From assembly GCF_000226955.1 (NCBI RefSeq), contig NZ_AGFU01000015.1, positions 1 through 64,000 of the forward strand: a DNA stretch of 64,000 nucleotides, given 5' to 3'. Shown here piece by piece: positions 1 to 8,652 of the stretch. How positions within the stretch are numbered: the first letter of the stretch is position 1; each line of letters starts with the position of its first letter. Below the pieces are notes generated by a model that did not search any database, had not been told where the DNA came from, and saw nothing but the letters and a program-made list of their open reading frames with translations. The position numbers were made by a program, and so were the translations under genes. Source of the stretch: Sphingomonas elodea ATCC 31461 (lineage in GTDB: Bacteria; Pseudomonadota; Alphaproteobacteria; Sphingomonadales; Sphingomonadaceae).

Positions 1-50
1 ACCGCCAGCACGGTCATCGGCGGTATCAGGTTGACGAACCCTTTGGTCAT
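1..50 (-). CDS. 5' end of a gene running off the left edge
   Basis: An ATG on the minus strand at 50-48 opens a frame that stays open to the window edge and encodes about 16 residues starting MTKGFVNLIPP. Only the N-terminus is present, the preceding ribosome binding site is weak, and no family can be named. The call rests on the open frame alone. Confidence 0.25.
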   Translation of the reverse strand, partial: MTKGFVNLIPPMTVLA

Positions 51-236
51 TTGGCCGTTGCCTCGATTAGCGGGGAAACGACACCCGGCGGCATCCGTTT
101 CCCGTTCCATGCGAGGAACCTAGGCACACCCCTTGGGCGGCACAGGTGTCCGAATGACGTAGCGCCCCGAAACGACACGGCCGCGCGCATCCGGTCGGGA
201 TACACGCGGCCGCAAAGCGCCATTCAGGAAGCGATT

Positions 237-569
237 TCACCGCAGCGCGGCGACCTGCACGCCACGCGCCTTCCCCGACTGGGCCACGCGCGACTCGATC
301 TGGGTGCGGACCTGCTCGGCAACGTCGGCGCGGCAAAGGCGGGCGCGGGCCTCGAGCTCGGGGTGGATGGTCGCAAGGCTTTCGCCGCACACCGCGCGGG
401 CGGCCTGATCGACACGGGTCGCAAGGCGCTGCTGGCCCTCGGCCGTCGCCAGATCGAGACCCGCGAGCGTCAGCGTCGCCGAGGGCTTGCCGAAGCCGGT
501 GTCGTTGGTGCCTGCGAAAGCGGCGGTGCTGATCGAAAGGGCGGCAGCGGCCGCGACGAGTATCTTCAT
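237..569 (-). CDS. UrcA family secreted protein
   Basis: A small exported protein of 110 residues. The N-terminus MKILVAAAAALSISTAAFA is a clear signal peptide, and the mature part has the UrcA-family pattern: a conserved segment near TLTLAGLDLATAEGQQRL, followed by two cysteines (AVCGE and RLCRAD) that could form a disulfide. UrcA proteins are common in sphingomonads and caulobacters and have no established biochemical role. I chose the internal ATG at 569 because the signal peptide starts there; an upstream ATG at 584 would add five residues (MQEIS) before it. It stands alone, leftward. The 207 bp to the next gene hold no gene I can support. Confidence 0.8.
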   Translation of the reverse strand: MKILVAAAAALSISTAAFAGTNDTGFGKPSATLTLAGLDLATAEGQQRLATRVDQAARAVCGESLATIHPELEARARLCRADVAEQVRTQIESRVAQSGKARGVQVAALR

Positions 570-776
570 GGAAATCTCCTGCAACCAAGCTCCGCCTCAA
601 CCGGACGGTCGAGGCGCACCTAGTCGCAGGTACGACGAATCGCAATATAGAATCGTCAAAAAGGTCAAATACCTTCTTCGCCACTAGCATAGCCGAAGTT
701 TTGCAACGCAGCAATACGGTATTACTCAGCACCCTCCAAATTAATACGCGTCAGCAGGACTCCCCTATAGTACCAA

Positions 777-1151
777 TCATCGCGCTCGTACTACCAGGGC
801 CGCCAGTTTGGTGTTGTGCCCCAGCAGCCCCACCGGCAGACGCACTGGTTCGCGCTGCTCGACCTGCCCGATCGGATTCACGACCGCAACCGACAGGGTC
901 CGTGCGAATGGCGAGGTCCAACCCCTTAGCGTGGCTAGCGAAACCCGAACTTTCCAGCCGCGGCGACCGCTTGCCGGAACGACGCGATCGTTGATCGTCA
1001 CCGTCGCCGCAGCCGAACTGCGCGCCCCCTTGACCAGCAAGCATTGCTCGGCACCGCAGCGCACCAGCCGCGCGCTCGGCTGTGTCCCCGCATGTGCGAC
1101 AGGAGCCGCGATCAGGGCTGCGAGCAGGGCGAGGCGCGAGAGAAATGCCAT
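777..1151 (-). CDS. small secreted protein of unknown function
   Basis: A 124-residue protein starting MAFLSRLALLAALIAAPVAHA, a typical Sec signal peptide. The mature part contains two cysteines (VRCGAEQCLLV), which suggests a periplasmic disulfide, and is otherwise basic and beta-rich. I recognise no family. A longer in-frame reading starting at 1274 would place the signal peptide 41 residues inside the protein, so the ATG at 1151 is preferred. It lies downstream of, and on the same strand as, the sulfotransferase gene with a gap of about 58 bp, so it may be the last gene of that leftward operon. Confidence 0.6.
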   Translation of the reverse strand: MAFLSRLALLAALIAAPVAHAGTQPSARLVRCGAEQCLLVKGARSSAAATVTINDRVVPASGRRGWKVRVSLATLRGWTSPFARTLSVAVVNPIGQVEQREPVRLPVGLLGHNTKLAALVVRAR

Positions 1152-1209
1152 GATGCGCAGGCTGCCCACTGCCGCCGCGCCGCACCATGAGGCGTTTGAC
1201 GTACCCGCC

Positions 1210-2769
1210 CTAGCCGTCGATCGCGATGCCGCGTTCGGTGAAATAGGCGGCAACCGGTGCCAGCACCGCCGCATGCCGGCGCCAGCGCGCCACCGAGTCG
1301 CGATAGATTGGGCGTCGTACCTGGGCTGCGCTCGGCGTCGAGACCGCGCCTCCCTGGGTATGGAAGTCGAGGCAGCGCTCCGACCAGGCGAGCCCGCAAT
1401 GATCGAGCAGGCGGCGGGTCTGCCCCTCCTGGTCGGCGACCAGATCCTCGTACCGCACCTCCAGGATACGCCCCGGCACCGCTTGGCGCCAATGCTCCAT
1501 CAACCGCTCGAACCCGGCGACATAGGCGGCGATGTCGAGCAGGTCGTAGCTATAGTCGTAGTAGCGCGAACCGACCGCGAACAGGTTGCGGAAATTGGCC
1601 AGCACCGTGTCCATGGGATTGCGGCGCAGGCAGACGATCGCTGCGTTCGGCAGCGCGCGCGCGGCGATGCCGGCATACTGGAAGTTGCCCGGAAACTTGT
1701 CGACAAAGCGCAGCGCGGGATTTCGCCGATGATGCGCGGCACGGGCGAGATAGTCGCGCCCGATCCCGCACGGATCGGCCCCGGCCGCCGCGTGAAGCGT
1801 CTCCGCGTCGAGCACCAGGCGGCTGCGCGTGCCCGAAGCCGCCTTCACCGCGAGCGGCAGCGCCTGTAGTTCGCCGACGCTTTCCACCGCCGGATGGGCG
1901 GCCAGGATGCGGTCGACCAGCGTCGTGCCGGTTCGTGGCATGCCGAGGACCAGGATCGGCGCATCGCCGGGGCAGTCGGTGGCCGGCGTCGCGGCGAAGC
2001 GGGGCCAGCTTTCCACCACCGCATCCACGATGGCCGCATCGCGGGCGGGATCATAGCCCAGCCGGGCGCGATGCTCGGCATTCACCGCGAGCAGGCAAGC
2101 GAGCGCTTCGTCCGCCTGCCCGATATCTTCCAGCTCCTTGGCCAGCGCATAGCCGGTCAGCAACCGGTCGGTGCCCCGCGCCCGCCGGCTGGCCGCGCGC
2201 AGCCGCTCAACGTGGTTGCGCGAGACGCTCTGCTTGCGGAGGCCGGCGAGCAGGTGGTGCGCCCGGGCATCGTCGGGGCTGCGGGCGAGCAGCAGCTCCA
2301 GCACCGCCTCGGCCTCGTCCGCGCGGCCGAGAAAGCTCAGCGTCGCGGCGTGGTTGTAGAGGAAGGCGTCGTTGTCGGGTGCCACTGCCGTCGCCACGGC
2401 GAAATGGGGCAGTGCCGCCTCGTGGTCGCCGAGCCGGGCATAGACGCAGCCGATCGTATCCCGCGAGAGCGCGTCGTCCGGCGGATCGGCCTCCGCCGCC
2501 CTCAGCTGCGCGACCGCATCGCCTTCCCGGCGGACCAGCGTGTACAGCCGGGCAAGCTGCGCGCGATATTCGCCGCATGGGGCTTGCGCCACCGCGGCCT
2601 CGATCTGCCGAATCGCTTCGCCGACCCGCCCCTGCTCGGCCGCGACCACCCCGAGCAGGAACGCGCCCTCGGCGGCGCTGTCGGGCGCGGCGAGGCAGGC
2701 AGCAGCCAGCCGCGCCGCCGTATCGAAATCCCCCTGCTCCAGCGCCGCCCGCGCCGCCGTCGCACTCAT
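1210..2769 (-). CDS. TPR-repeat sulfotransferase
   Basis: A 519-residue protein with two parts. Residues 1-250 are alanine-rich helical repeats of TPR type (for example GAFLLGVVAAEQGRVGEAI and DAFLYNHAATLSFLGRADEA). Residues 270-510 form a sulfotransferase domain: the 5'-phosphosulfate loop is PILVLGMPRTGTTLVDRIL at about 271-289, and the 3'-phosphate-binding stretch is near LRRNPMDTVLANF. The family transfers sulfate from PAPS to carbohydrate, lipid or protein acceptors; the acceptor here is unknown. The start ATG at 2769 overlaps the stop of the response regulator gene (ATGA), so the three genes 5235-1210 are translationally coupled. Confidence 0.85.
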   Translation of the reverse strand: MSATAARAALEQGDFDTAARLAAACLAAPDSAAEGAFLLGVVAAEQGRVGEAIRQIEAAVAQAPCGEYRAQLARLYTLVRREGDAVAQLRAAEADPPDDALSRDTIGCVYARLGDHEAALPHFAVATAVAPDNDAFLYNHAATLSFLGRADEAEAVLELLLARSPDDARAHHLLAGLRKQSVSRNHVERLRAASRRARGTDRLLTGYALAKELEDIGQADEALACLLAVNAEHRARLGYDPARDAAIVDAVVESWPRFAATPATDCPGDAPILVLGMPRTGTTLVDRILAAHPAVESVGELQALPLAVKAASGTRSRLVLDAETLHAAAGADPCGIGRDYLARAAHHRRNPALRFVDKFPGNFQYAGIAARALPNAAIVCLRRNPMDTVLANFRNLFAVGSRYYDYSYDLLDIAAYVAGFERLMEHWRQAVPGRILEVRYEDLVADQEGQTRRLLDHCGLAWSERCLDFHTQGGAVSTPSAAQVRRPIYRDSVARWRRHAAVLAPVAAYFTERGIAIDG

Positions 2770-3683
2770 CCCGCCAGCGTCGCCACGGCGATCGCCGTCG
2801 CCGAAGCGCGGTTCTCGACGCCCATCTTCTGGAAAATCTGCTCGAGATGTTTGTTCACGGTGCGCGGGCTGATCTCCAGGATCTCGCTGATCTCGCGGTT
2901 CTGCTTGCCACGGCTGAGCCACACCAGCACCTCCGCTTCGCGCGAGGTGAGGCCGTGGCGTTCGGAGAGGATGCGTTCGGCATCGCCCTCGCGCTTCTCG
3001 GTCAGCCGGAACAGCCATTCGCGCGCGCTGGTCTGGCGGAGGAAGCTGCACTGGAGCGCGCTGTCGCCGATCTGCAGCGTCGCCTGCGCGCCGGGCGGCA
3101 CTGCCGGATCCTGCAGCCGGCGGACGATCGCCGCGAGCTCGTCGGGCAGATCCAGCGCGCGCGGCGACCAGTCGGCGAACAGCCGTTCGATCGTGTCGGC
3201 AGCAAGCGGCGTCAGCCAGCTCGTCTGCCCCTCGCCGTCCACCGCGAAGGACGGCCGCCCGGCGGTGTCGAGTGCCAGCTGGCTGCTCTGCGTGATCCGC
3301 GCATTGGCGAGGTGCACCGAAACGCGCGCCAGCAGTTCGTCGACCACGATCGGCTTGTGGACATAATCCACCGCCCCGGCATCGAGCCCGCGCACGACAT
3401 GCTCGCTCTCGGTCAGCCCGGTCATGAAGATCACCGGCACATGGCGGAAGCGGCCGTCCTGCTTGATCCGCCGCGTGGTGCTGAACCCGTCGAGCCCCGG
3501 CATCACCGCGTCCATCAGGATCAGGTCTGGCGTGCCGTGCTCCAGCAGCTCCAGCGCGGCGAGGCCGTCGACCGCGATCAGCACGGTCATCCCCGCCTGC
3601 TCCAGCGTCGCGGTGAGGAAGCGGAGCGATTCGGGGGTGTCGTCCACCACCAGGATCGTGGCGCCGGGATCGCTAGCCGACAT
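2766..3683 (-). CDS. response regulator, REC plus LuxR-type HTH
   Basis: A 305-residue response regulator. The receiver domain occupies residues 8-125, with acidic pair VVDD, phosphoacceptor Asp58 (LILMDAVMPG) and the conserved Lys in VHKP. A linker of about 100 residues follows. The C-terminal LuxR/FixJ-type helix-turn-helix lies at about 240-300 (LTSREAEVLVWLSRGKQNREI and SPRTVNKHLEQIFQKMG). It overlaps the kinase gene by 11 bp upstream and the sulfotransferase by 4 bp downstream, so it is almost certainly the partner of that kinase. The signal is unknown; being divergent to the guanidine importer makes a nitrogen-related cue possible, but nothing in the sequence proves it. Confidence 0.9.
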   Translation of the reverse strand: MSASDPGATILVVDDTPESLRFLTATLEQAGMTVLIAVDGLAALELLEHGTPDLILMDAVMPGLDGFSTTRRIKQDGRFRHVPVIFMTGLTESEHVVRGLDAGAVDYVHKPIVVDELLARVSVHLANARITQSSQLALDTAGRPSFAVDGEGQTSWLTPLAADTIERLFADWSPRALDLPDELAAIVRRLQDPAVPPGAQATLQIGDSALQCSFLRQTSAREWLFRLTEKREGDAERILSERHGLTSREAEVLVWLSRGKQNREISEILEISPRTVNKHLEQIFQKMGVENRASATAIAVATLAG

Positions 3684-5235
3684 CGTCGAGCGTCCTTGCC
3701 AGCCCGCGCAGATCGAACGCCTCCAGCTGCGGCCGCAGCCGGGCGACGAGATCGGCGCTTTCGGGAACGTCCCTCTCCAGAGTCACGAGTGTCGTTTCGA
3801 TTCCGCGGACATGCCCGAGCTTCATAAAGCGGCGCAGCGCATCGAGATAGGGTCCCGCCGTCTCGGGCAGTGCCGGGGGGGGAGCCGGCGGGGTCGGCAC
3901 CGCATCTGGGTCCTCGACGATCCAGTCGAGCCTCAATTGCCGCGCGATCATGTCGAGCAGTGCGTCGAGATCGACGGGCTTGGTGAGGAAGGCATCGTGC
4001 ACGCGGTGCCCGTCCCGCCCGGCGTGGAATTCGTGCGCATTGGCCGAGACCATCACGATGCGCAGCCCCGCGCCGAAGCGCGCGCGCAGCTGCTCGGCGA
4101 TGTCCCAGCCGCTGCACCCCGGCATCTGGATGTCGAGCAGGACGAGGTCGGGCGCGCAATGCTCGGCGAGCGCAAGGCCTGCCGTGCCCCCGCTCGCCTC
4201 GAAGACGGAGAAGCCCAGCGGGCGCAGCAGATGGTTGACGACCGTGGTCTGCGCCGGACTGTCGTCGATCACCAGGATCGTCTTCTGCGGCCCCTGGTAG
4301 CCGGTGACGCGGCGATAGGCAGCGGCGCCGGCCGGCGCCTCGATCGGCTCGGGCAGCAGGAGCCGAAGGAGGAAGCTGCTGCCCTTCCCCACGTCGCTCG
4401 TCACCGTCACCTCGCCGCCCAGGATGCGCGCCAGGACGCGGGTGATGGCAAGGCCCAGCCCGATACCCGGCTGCATCACCGCATCGGGTTCGCGGCCGCG
4501 CTCGAACGGTTCGAAGATCCGCTCCAGGTCCTCGGGCGGGATGCCGGGGCCGGTGTCGCGCACCTCGATCGCCGCGCTCTGGCTGCGATAGCGCACGGTG
4601 AGCGTGGCGCCGCCGCGCTCGGTATATTTGATCGCGTTGGACAGCAGGTTGATCAGGATCTGCCGCAGCCGTTTCTCGTCGGTCCGCACATAGGCGGGCA
4701 ACCGCCCCTCGACGACATAGTCGAGCGACAGCCCCTTGGCCGATGCCTGCACGCGGAACATCTCCACCACCTGGTCGAGCAGCGCCGGCAGCCGCACCAG
4801 TTCCTGCCGCACCTGCAGCACGCCGCTTTCCACCCGCGAAATATCGAGCAGCCCCTCGACCAGATTGGTGAGATGCTCGGCCGAACGCCGAATCACACCG
4901 CCCGCCTCGGTCGACGGGATGGAGTCGCCGCGCTCGAGCAGCTGGGCATAGCCATAGATAGCGTTGAGCGGCGAGCGGATCTCATGGCTCACCGCGACCA
5001 GATAGCGCGTCTTGGCAGCGTTGGCGGCCTCGGCGGCGTCCTTCGCCCGCTCCAGCGCGGCCTCGGTTTCGCGATGCGCGGCGATCTCCTCGCGCAGCCG
5101 CTCGGTCTGGCGGCGATTCGCCGCCTCGGCGGTGCGATGGCCGGTCCGCGCCCGCAGGAACAACCGCAGGAAGGTGCCGGCCACGGCGAGTGCCAACCCC
5201 AGACAGACCGTCCAAAGAATGCGCCCCATCGCCAT
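3673..5235 (-). CDS. membrane-bound hybrid sensor histidine kinase
   Basis: A 520-residue protein with one N-terminal transmembrane helix (about residues 5-27) and no large periplasmic sensor. A coiled coil runs over about 35-75, then come the HisKA domain with phosphoacceptor His84 (VSHEIRSPLN) and an HATPase domain (N-box NLLSNAIKYT, G-box DTGPGIP and GIGLGLAI). A receiver domain follows at about 325-440, with ILVIDDSP, phospho-Asp in LVLLDIQMPG and Lys in LTKPV. The C-terminal 70 residues are helical and could be a degenerate phosphotransfer domain, but no HPt histidine motif is obvious. It is first in the leftward operon with the response regulator and sulfotransferase. Confidence 0.9.
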   Translation of the reverse strand: MAMGRILWTVCLGLALAVAGTFLRLFLRARTGHRTAEAANRRQTERLREEIAAHRETEAALERAKDAAEAANAAKTRYLVAVSHEIRSPLNAIYGYAQLLERGDSIPSTEAGGVIRRSAEHLTNLVEGLLDISRVESGVLQVRQELVRLPALLDQVVEMFRVQASAKGLSLDYVVEGRLPAYVRTDEKRLRQILINLLSNAIKYTERGGATLTVRYRSQSAAIEVRDTGPGIPPEDLERIFEPFERGREPDAVMQPGIGLGLAITRVLARILGGEVTVTSDVGKGSSFLLRLLLPEPIEAPAGAAAYRRVTGYQGPQKTILVIDDSPAQTTVVNHLLRPLGFSVFEASGGTAGLALAEHCAPDLVLLDIQMPGCSGWDIAEQLRARFGAGLRIVMVSANAHEFHAGRDGHRVHDAFLTKPVDLDALLDMIARQLRLDWIVEDPDAVPTPPAPPPALPETAGPYLDALRRFMKLGHVRGIETTLVTLERDVPESADLVARLRPQLEAFDLRGLARTLDDVG

Positions 5236-5367
5236 CTGCGATCAGCCCTTTCGCCTGGCCAGGCGCGTCTGGCCGAAGCCCCGCGAACGGGGCCCGCCAG
5301 TGCCTGAATGACGCATTGCAGCATCACGATTTGGGGTGACACATGCCATGCGACATGCCTATAAGTC

Positions 5368-5395
5368 GTATTACTGGATTGAGCAAACGTAATAT
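5368..5395. promoter_or_regulatory. probable operator of the NikR-like regulator (site 1)
   Basis: Inverted repeat GTATTA (5368-5373), N16, TAATAT (5390-5395), upstream of the ABC transporter lipoprotein gene (ATG at 5459). The 16-bp spacing equals that of the E. coli NikR operator, GTATGA-N16-TCATAC. A second copy with identical spacing lies directly upstream of the NikR-like gene at 8120-8147, which is the main reason for the call. Binding is inferred. Confidence 0.65.
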
Positions 5396-5458
5396 CGGTT
5401 GCGACCATCCGACGGCTGAAATTCGCGCTTTCTCGCGCTGCGAAGATGGGGGTCGATC

Positions 5459-6538
5459 ATGGCAAAATGGGTATCGAAGGCGCGGATCGCGGTAGCGGCG
5501 GTGGCAATGCTGGCGACGGCGTCGTGCGGCGGCAGCGGCACTGCACCAAAGGCGCGCACCGAGTTCAACATCGGCTGGTCGATCTATGCCGGCTGGATGC
5601 CCTGGCCCTATGCCGAACAGGCCGGAATCGTGAAGAAATGGGCCGACAAATATGGGCTCAAGATCCACTTCACCCAGGTCAATGATTACGTCGAGTCGGT
5701 GAACCAGTTCAACGCCGGCAAGCTCGACGGCGTCACCGTCACCAACATGGACGCGCTCACCATCCCGGCCGCGGGCGGAAAGGACACCAGCGCGATCATC
5801 CTCGGCGACTATTCGAACGGCAATGACGGCATCGTCCTCAAGAACGCCAAGAGCCTGGCGGACATCAAGGGCCGCACCGTCTATCTCGTCGAGCTGTCGG
5901 TCTCGCACTATCTGCTGGCGCGCGGCCTCTCCTCGGTGGGCCTCCAGCTGTCGGACGTGAAGACGGTCAACACCTCGGACGCGGACATCGTCGGCGCCTT
6001 CGCCAACCCCGCCGCCACCGCCGTCGTCACCTGGAACCCGCAGCTGACCGAAGTCGCCAAGCTGCCGGGCGCTGCCAAGGTTTTCGATTCGAGCCAGGTC
6101 CCGGCCGAAATCCTCGACCTGCTCGCGGTCGACACCGCGACGCTCAAGGCCAACCCGAACCTCGGCAAGGCGCTGGCGGGCATCTGGTACGAGACGATCC
6201 AGCTGATGCAGAAGAAGGATGCCGCCGGCGCCGCCGCCCGCGCCGCGATGGCCAAGCTCGCCGGCGCCACCCCGCAGGCGTTCGACGCCCAGCTCACCAC
6301 CACCCATCTCTACGGCACGCCCCAGGATGCCGTCGCGGCGGTCAAGTCGCCGGCGATCGGCGCGACCATGGTGAAGGTGCGCGACTTCAGCTTCTCCAAG
6401 GGGCTGTTCGGCCAGGGCGCCAAGTCGGCCGACGCGATCGGCATCGCCGTGCCGGGCAAGACGATCGGCGACGCGAACAACGTCAAGCTGCGCTTCGACC
6501 CGACCTATATGGAGCTGGCCGCGGCCGGCAAGCTCTGA
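5459..6538 (+). CDS. ABC transporter substrate-binding lipoprotein (guanidine/urea-type, NitT/TauT class)
   Basis: A 359-residue periplasmic binding protein. The N-terminus is a lipoprotein signal with lipobox LATASCGG, so the mature protein is tethered through Cys24. The body has the NitT/TauT-type fold pattern (FNIGWSIYAGWMPWPYAEQAGIVKKW at the start, two lobes). It matches the binding proteins that always accompany urea/guanidine carboxylase clusters. Role: capture of guanidine (or urea) for import. The next gene follows after 13 bp. The upstream region holds an inverted repeat at 5368-5395 that probably binds the NikR-like repressor. The substrate assignment comes from the cluster, not from residues in this protein. 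Confidence 0.88.
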   Translation: MAKWVSKARIAVAAVAMLATASCGGSGTAPKARTEFNIGWSIYAGWMPWPYAEQAGIVKKWADKYGLKIHFTQVNDYVESVNQFNAGKLDGVTVTNMDALTIPAAGGKDTSAIILGDYSNGNDGIVLKNAKSLADIKGRTVYLVELSVSHYLLARGLSSVGLQLSDVKTVNTSDADIVGAFANPAATAVVTWNPQLTEVAKLPGAAKVFDSSQVPAEILDLLAVDTATLKANPNLGKALAGIWYETIQLMQKKDAAGAAARAAMAKLAGATPQAFDAQLTTTHLYGTPQDAVAAVKSPAIGATMVKVRDFSFSKGLFGQGAKSADAIGIAVPGKTIGDANNVKLRFDPTYMELAAAGKL

Positions 6539-6551
6539 GGCCGGCCCCTCT

Positions 6552-7367
6552 ATGCGCTGGGTGAACATCCGACCCCGCCGCCGCACCGGCTGGCTGCTGG
6601 GGAGCCTGCCGCTGCTGCTCGCGGCGATCGTCTACCTCTTCGCCTCGGCGGCGCGACACGCCGAGAACCCCTCGGACAAGCTGCTGCCGACGCCGGGCGC
6701 GATGGTGGAGGCGATGCACGGCCTGCTCGCCCAGGCCGATCCGCTCAGCGGCCGCCTGCTGTTCTGGGCGGATACGCTGGCCAGCCTGGAACGGCTCGGG
6801 CTCGCGCTCGGCATCTGCGCGCTCTCGGCGCTGCTGGTCGGCATGGTGCTCGGCGTGCTGCCCGCCGCCCGCGCCACCTTCGGCGCCTTTGTCACGACCA
6901 TCGCGGTGATCCCGCCGATCGCGCTGCTGCCGGTGCTGTTCATCGTCTTCGGGCTGGGCGACACCGCCAAGGTCGCGCTGATCGTCATCGGCGTCACCCC
7001 CTTCCTGATCCGCGACCTCGCCGATCACATCACCGCGATTCCCCAGGAACAGCTGATCAAGGCGCAGACGCTCGGCGCGAGCAGCTGGCAGCTCGCGCTG
7101 CGCGTCGCGCTCCCCCAGGCGCTGCCGCGGCTGATCGCGGGCATCCGCCTCTCGCTCGGGCCGGCCTGGGTATACCTGATCTCGGCCGAGGCGATCGCGT
7201 CGGACGTGGGGCTCGGCTACCGGATCTTCCTCGTGCGGCGCTATCTCTCGATGGACATCATCATTCCGTACGTTGCCTGGATCTCGATCCTCGCCATCCT
7301 GATGGACGTGGCACTGGCCCAGCTCAGCAAGCGCGCCTTCGCCTGGGCACACGGAGCCGGCCGATGA
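6552..7367 (+). CDS. ABC transporter permease (guanidine/urea-type)
   Basis: A 271-residue inner-membrane permease of the BPD_transp_1 family with about six transmembrane helices. It includes the EAA-type loop that docks the ATPase (near KAQTLGASSWQLALRVALPQ). It sits 13 bp after the binding protein and overlaps the ATPase gene by 4 bp (ATGA), so the three genes make one importer. It carries a long N-terminal segment (WLLGSLPLLLAAIVYLFASAA) as the first helix. NitT/TauT-class importers use a homodimer of such a permease. Confidence 0.9.
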   Translation: MRWVNIRPRRRTGWLLGSLPLLLAAIVYLFASAARHAENPSDKLLPTPGAMVEAMHGLLAQADPLSGRLLFWADTLASLERLGLALGICALSALLVGMVLGVLPAARATFGAFVTTIAVIPPIALLPVLFIVFGLGDTAKVALIVIGVTPFLIRDLADHITAIPQEQLIKAQTLGASSWQLALRVALPQALPRLIAGIRLSLGPAWVYLISAEAIASDVGLGYRIFLVRRYLSMDIIIPYVAWISILAILMDVALAQLSKRAFAWAHGAGR

Positions 7368-8170
7368 GCGCGCTCCTCTCCTTCCAGAATGTCTGGCTCG
7401 AATATGGCGACAAGATTGTGCTGGAGCGGGTCGATCTCGACATCGCCGAGCGCAGCTTCGTCTCGATCGTCGGGCCTTCGGGGGCAGGCAAGAGCAGCTT
7501 TCTCCGCCTTGCGCTCGGCCAGGAACGCCCCACGCGGGGCAAGATCCTGCTCGACGGTACGCCGCTCCCCGGCGAATGCGGCCCCGATCGCGGCGTGGTG
7601 TTCCAGCGCTATTCGGTGTTCCCGCATTTGACCGCGCTGCGCAACGTGATGTTCGAGCGCGAATGCGTGGGCGCGCCGCTCACCGCCCGGCTGTTCGGCG
7701 CCGCCCGCCGCCGCGCGCGCGACGAGGCCGCCGCGATGCTCGCCGAAGTGGGCCTGGGCGACGCGCTCGATCTCTACCCCGCCCAGCTTTCCGGCGGCAT
7801 GCAGCAGCGCCTCGCCATCGCGCAGGCGCTGATCGCACGCCCCCGCGTGCTGCTGCTCGACGAGCCGTTCGGCGCGCTCGATCCCGGCATCCGCCAGGAC
7901 ATGCACCGGCTGATCCTCAAGCTGTGGGAGGAGCATGCACTCACCGTGCTGATGGTCACCCACGATATTTCCGAGGCGTTCAACCTCGGCACCCGCGTGC
8001 TCACCTTCGACAAGCGCCGCATCGATCCGCACGCGCCGCACCGCTACGGCGCGACCGCCGTCTACGACCTCCACCTCACCCGCAAGCGGCGCGAGGCGAT
8101 CGTCGAGGCGCAGCAGGAAGTATTACGATTGACAGAATCAGTAATAACCGGGAAAGAGGAATCACTGTGA
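7364..8170 (+). CDS. ABC transporter ATP-binding protein (guanidine/urea-type)
   Basis: A 268-residue ATPase. Walker A is GPSGAGKSS at about residues 36-44, the Q-loop is VVFQRYSVFP, the signature is LSGGMQQR, Walker B is RVLLLDEPFGALDP, and the switch histidine is in VMVTHDISEAF. It energises the importer formed with the two preceding genes. The last 20 codons are unusual because they contain the inverted repeat at 8120-8147 that appears to be an operator for the next gene, so coding and control sequence overlap. Its stop overlaps the GTG start of the regulator (GTGA). Confidence 0.92.
   Translation: MSALLSFQNVWLEYGDKIVLERVDLDIAERSFVSIVGPSGAGKSSFLRLALGQERPTRGKILLDGTPLPGECGPDRGVVFQRYSVFPHLTALRNVMFERECVGAPLTARLFGAARRRARDEAAAMLAEVGLGDALDLYPAQLSGGMQQRLAIAQALIARPRVLLLDEPFGALDPGIRQDMHRLILKLWEEHALTVLMVTHDISEAFNLGTRVLTFDKRRIDPHAPHRYGATAVYDLHLTRKRREAIVEAQQEVLRLTESVITGKEESL
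8120..8147. promoter_or_regulatory. probable operator of the NikR-like regulator (site 2)
   Basis: Inverted repeat GTATTA (8120-8125), N16, TAATAA (8142-8147), inside the 3' end of the ATPase gene and 20 bp before the GTG of the regulator. It shares sequence and spacing with the site at 5368-5395. It suggests an internal promoter that lets the regulator control its own gene and the catabolic genes separately from the transporter. Function is inferred. Confidence 0.6.
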
Positions 8171-8652
8171 AGGAACCCACCTCTTCCTCGACCCTCGCGC
8201 GGCTCAGCATGAGCCTGCCCGCCGATCTTTTCCGCCAGCTCGATGAAATGGTGGAGGATCGCGGCCTCCCCTCGCGCTCGCAGCTGATCGCCGAGCTGAT
8301 CCGCGACGAGCTGGCCGAGCAGAGCGCCGCCTCGCGCCCCGAGGAGATGCTCGCGGGCACGATCACCCTCGTCTACCGCGCCGATCTCGGCCGGGTGCGC
8401 CACCAGCTGGCGCAGACCCAGGCGGAGTATCTGAAGGAGGTCATCTCCTCGCAGCACGTGTTCCTGGAGGACGACCAGTCGCTCGAGGTGCTGCTGGTCC
8501 AGGGGCCGGCCCGCCGGCTGCGCGACCTGTGCGACGCGCTGCGCAAGGTGCGCGGCGTGCAGCAACTGCGGCTCTTCACCACCACCGCGCTGCTGCCCCC
8601 GCTCCACGAGCAGGACGAGGCGGCAGCCCCTAAAGGGAGCAAGGCGGCATGA
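8167..8652 (+). CDS. NikR-like ribbon-helix-helix regulator without the nickel site
   Basis: A 161-residue protein with an N-terminal ribbon-helix-helix DNA-binding domain (about residues 9-50, LARLSMSLPADLFRQLDEM) and a C-terminal ACT-like domain as in NikR (about 63-138). Aligned by eye to E. coli NikR, only one of the four nickel ligands survives: His97 matches His87, while His76, His89 and Cys95 correspond to Ala86, Phe99 and Ser105. It therefore probably senses a ligand other than nickel, plausibly a cluster metabolite. The GTG start at 8167 is chosen because it is preceded by AAGAGGA and overlaps the ATPase stop. Two matching inverted repeats (5368-5395, 8120-8147) are likely operators. 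Confidence 0.8.
   Translation: MKEPTSSSTLARLSMSLPADLFRQLDEMVEDRGLPSRSQLIAELIRDELAEQSAASRPEEMLAGTITLVYRADLGRVRHQLAQTQAEYLKEVISSQHVFLEDDQSLEVLLVQGPARRLRDLCDALRKVRGVQQLRLFTTTALLPPLHEQDEAAAPKGSKAA

Noticed and set aside
719-747. A further GTATTA...TAATAC inverted repeat
   Set aside because: The arms match the NikR-like site, but the spacing is 17 instead of 16 bp and it lies before no gene of the guanidine cluster. Probably chance.
5236-5458. Guanidine riboswitch expected upstream of the importer
   Set aside because: I looked for the conserved ykkC-type blocks (such as the ACGGCGGGA-like core) and found none. The inverted repeat at 5368-5395 explains control better. A covariance search would settle it.
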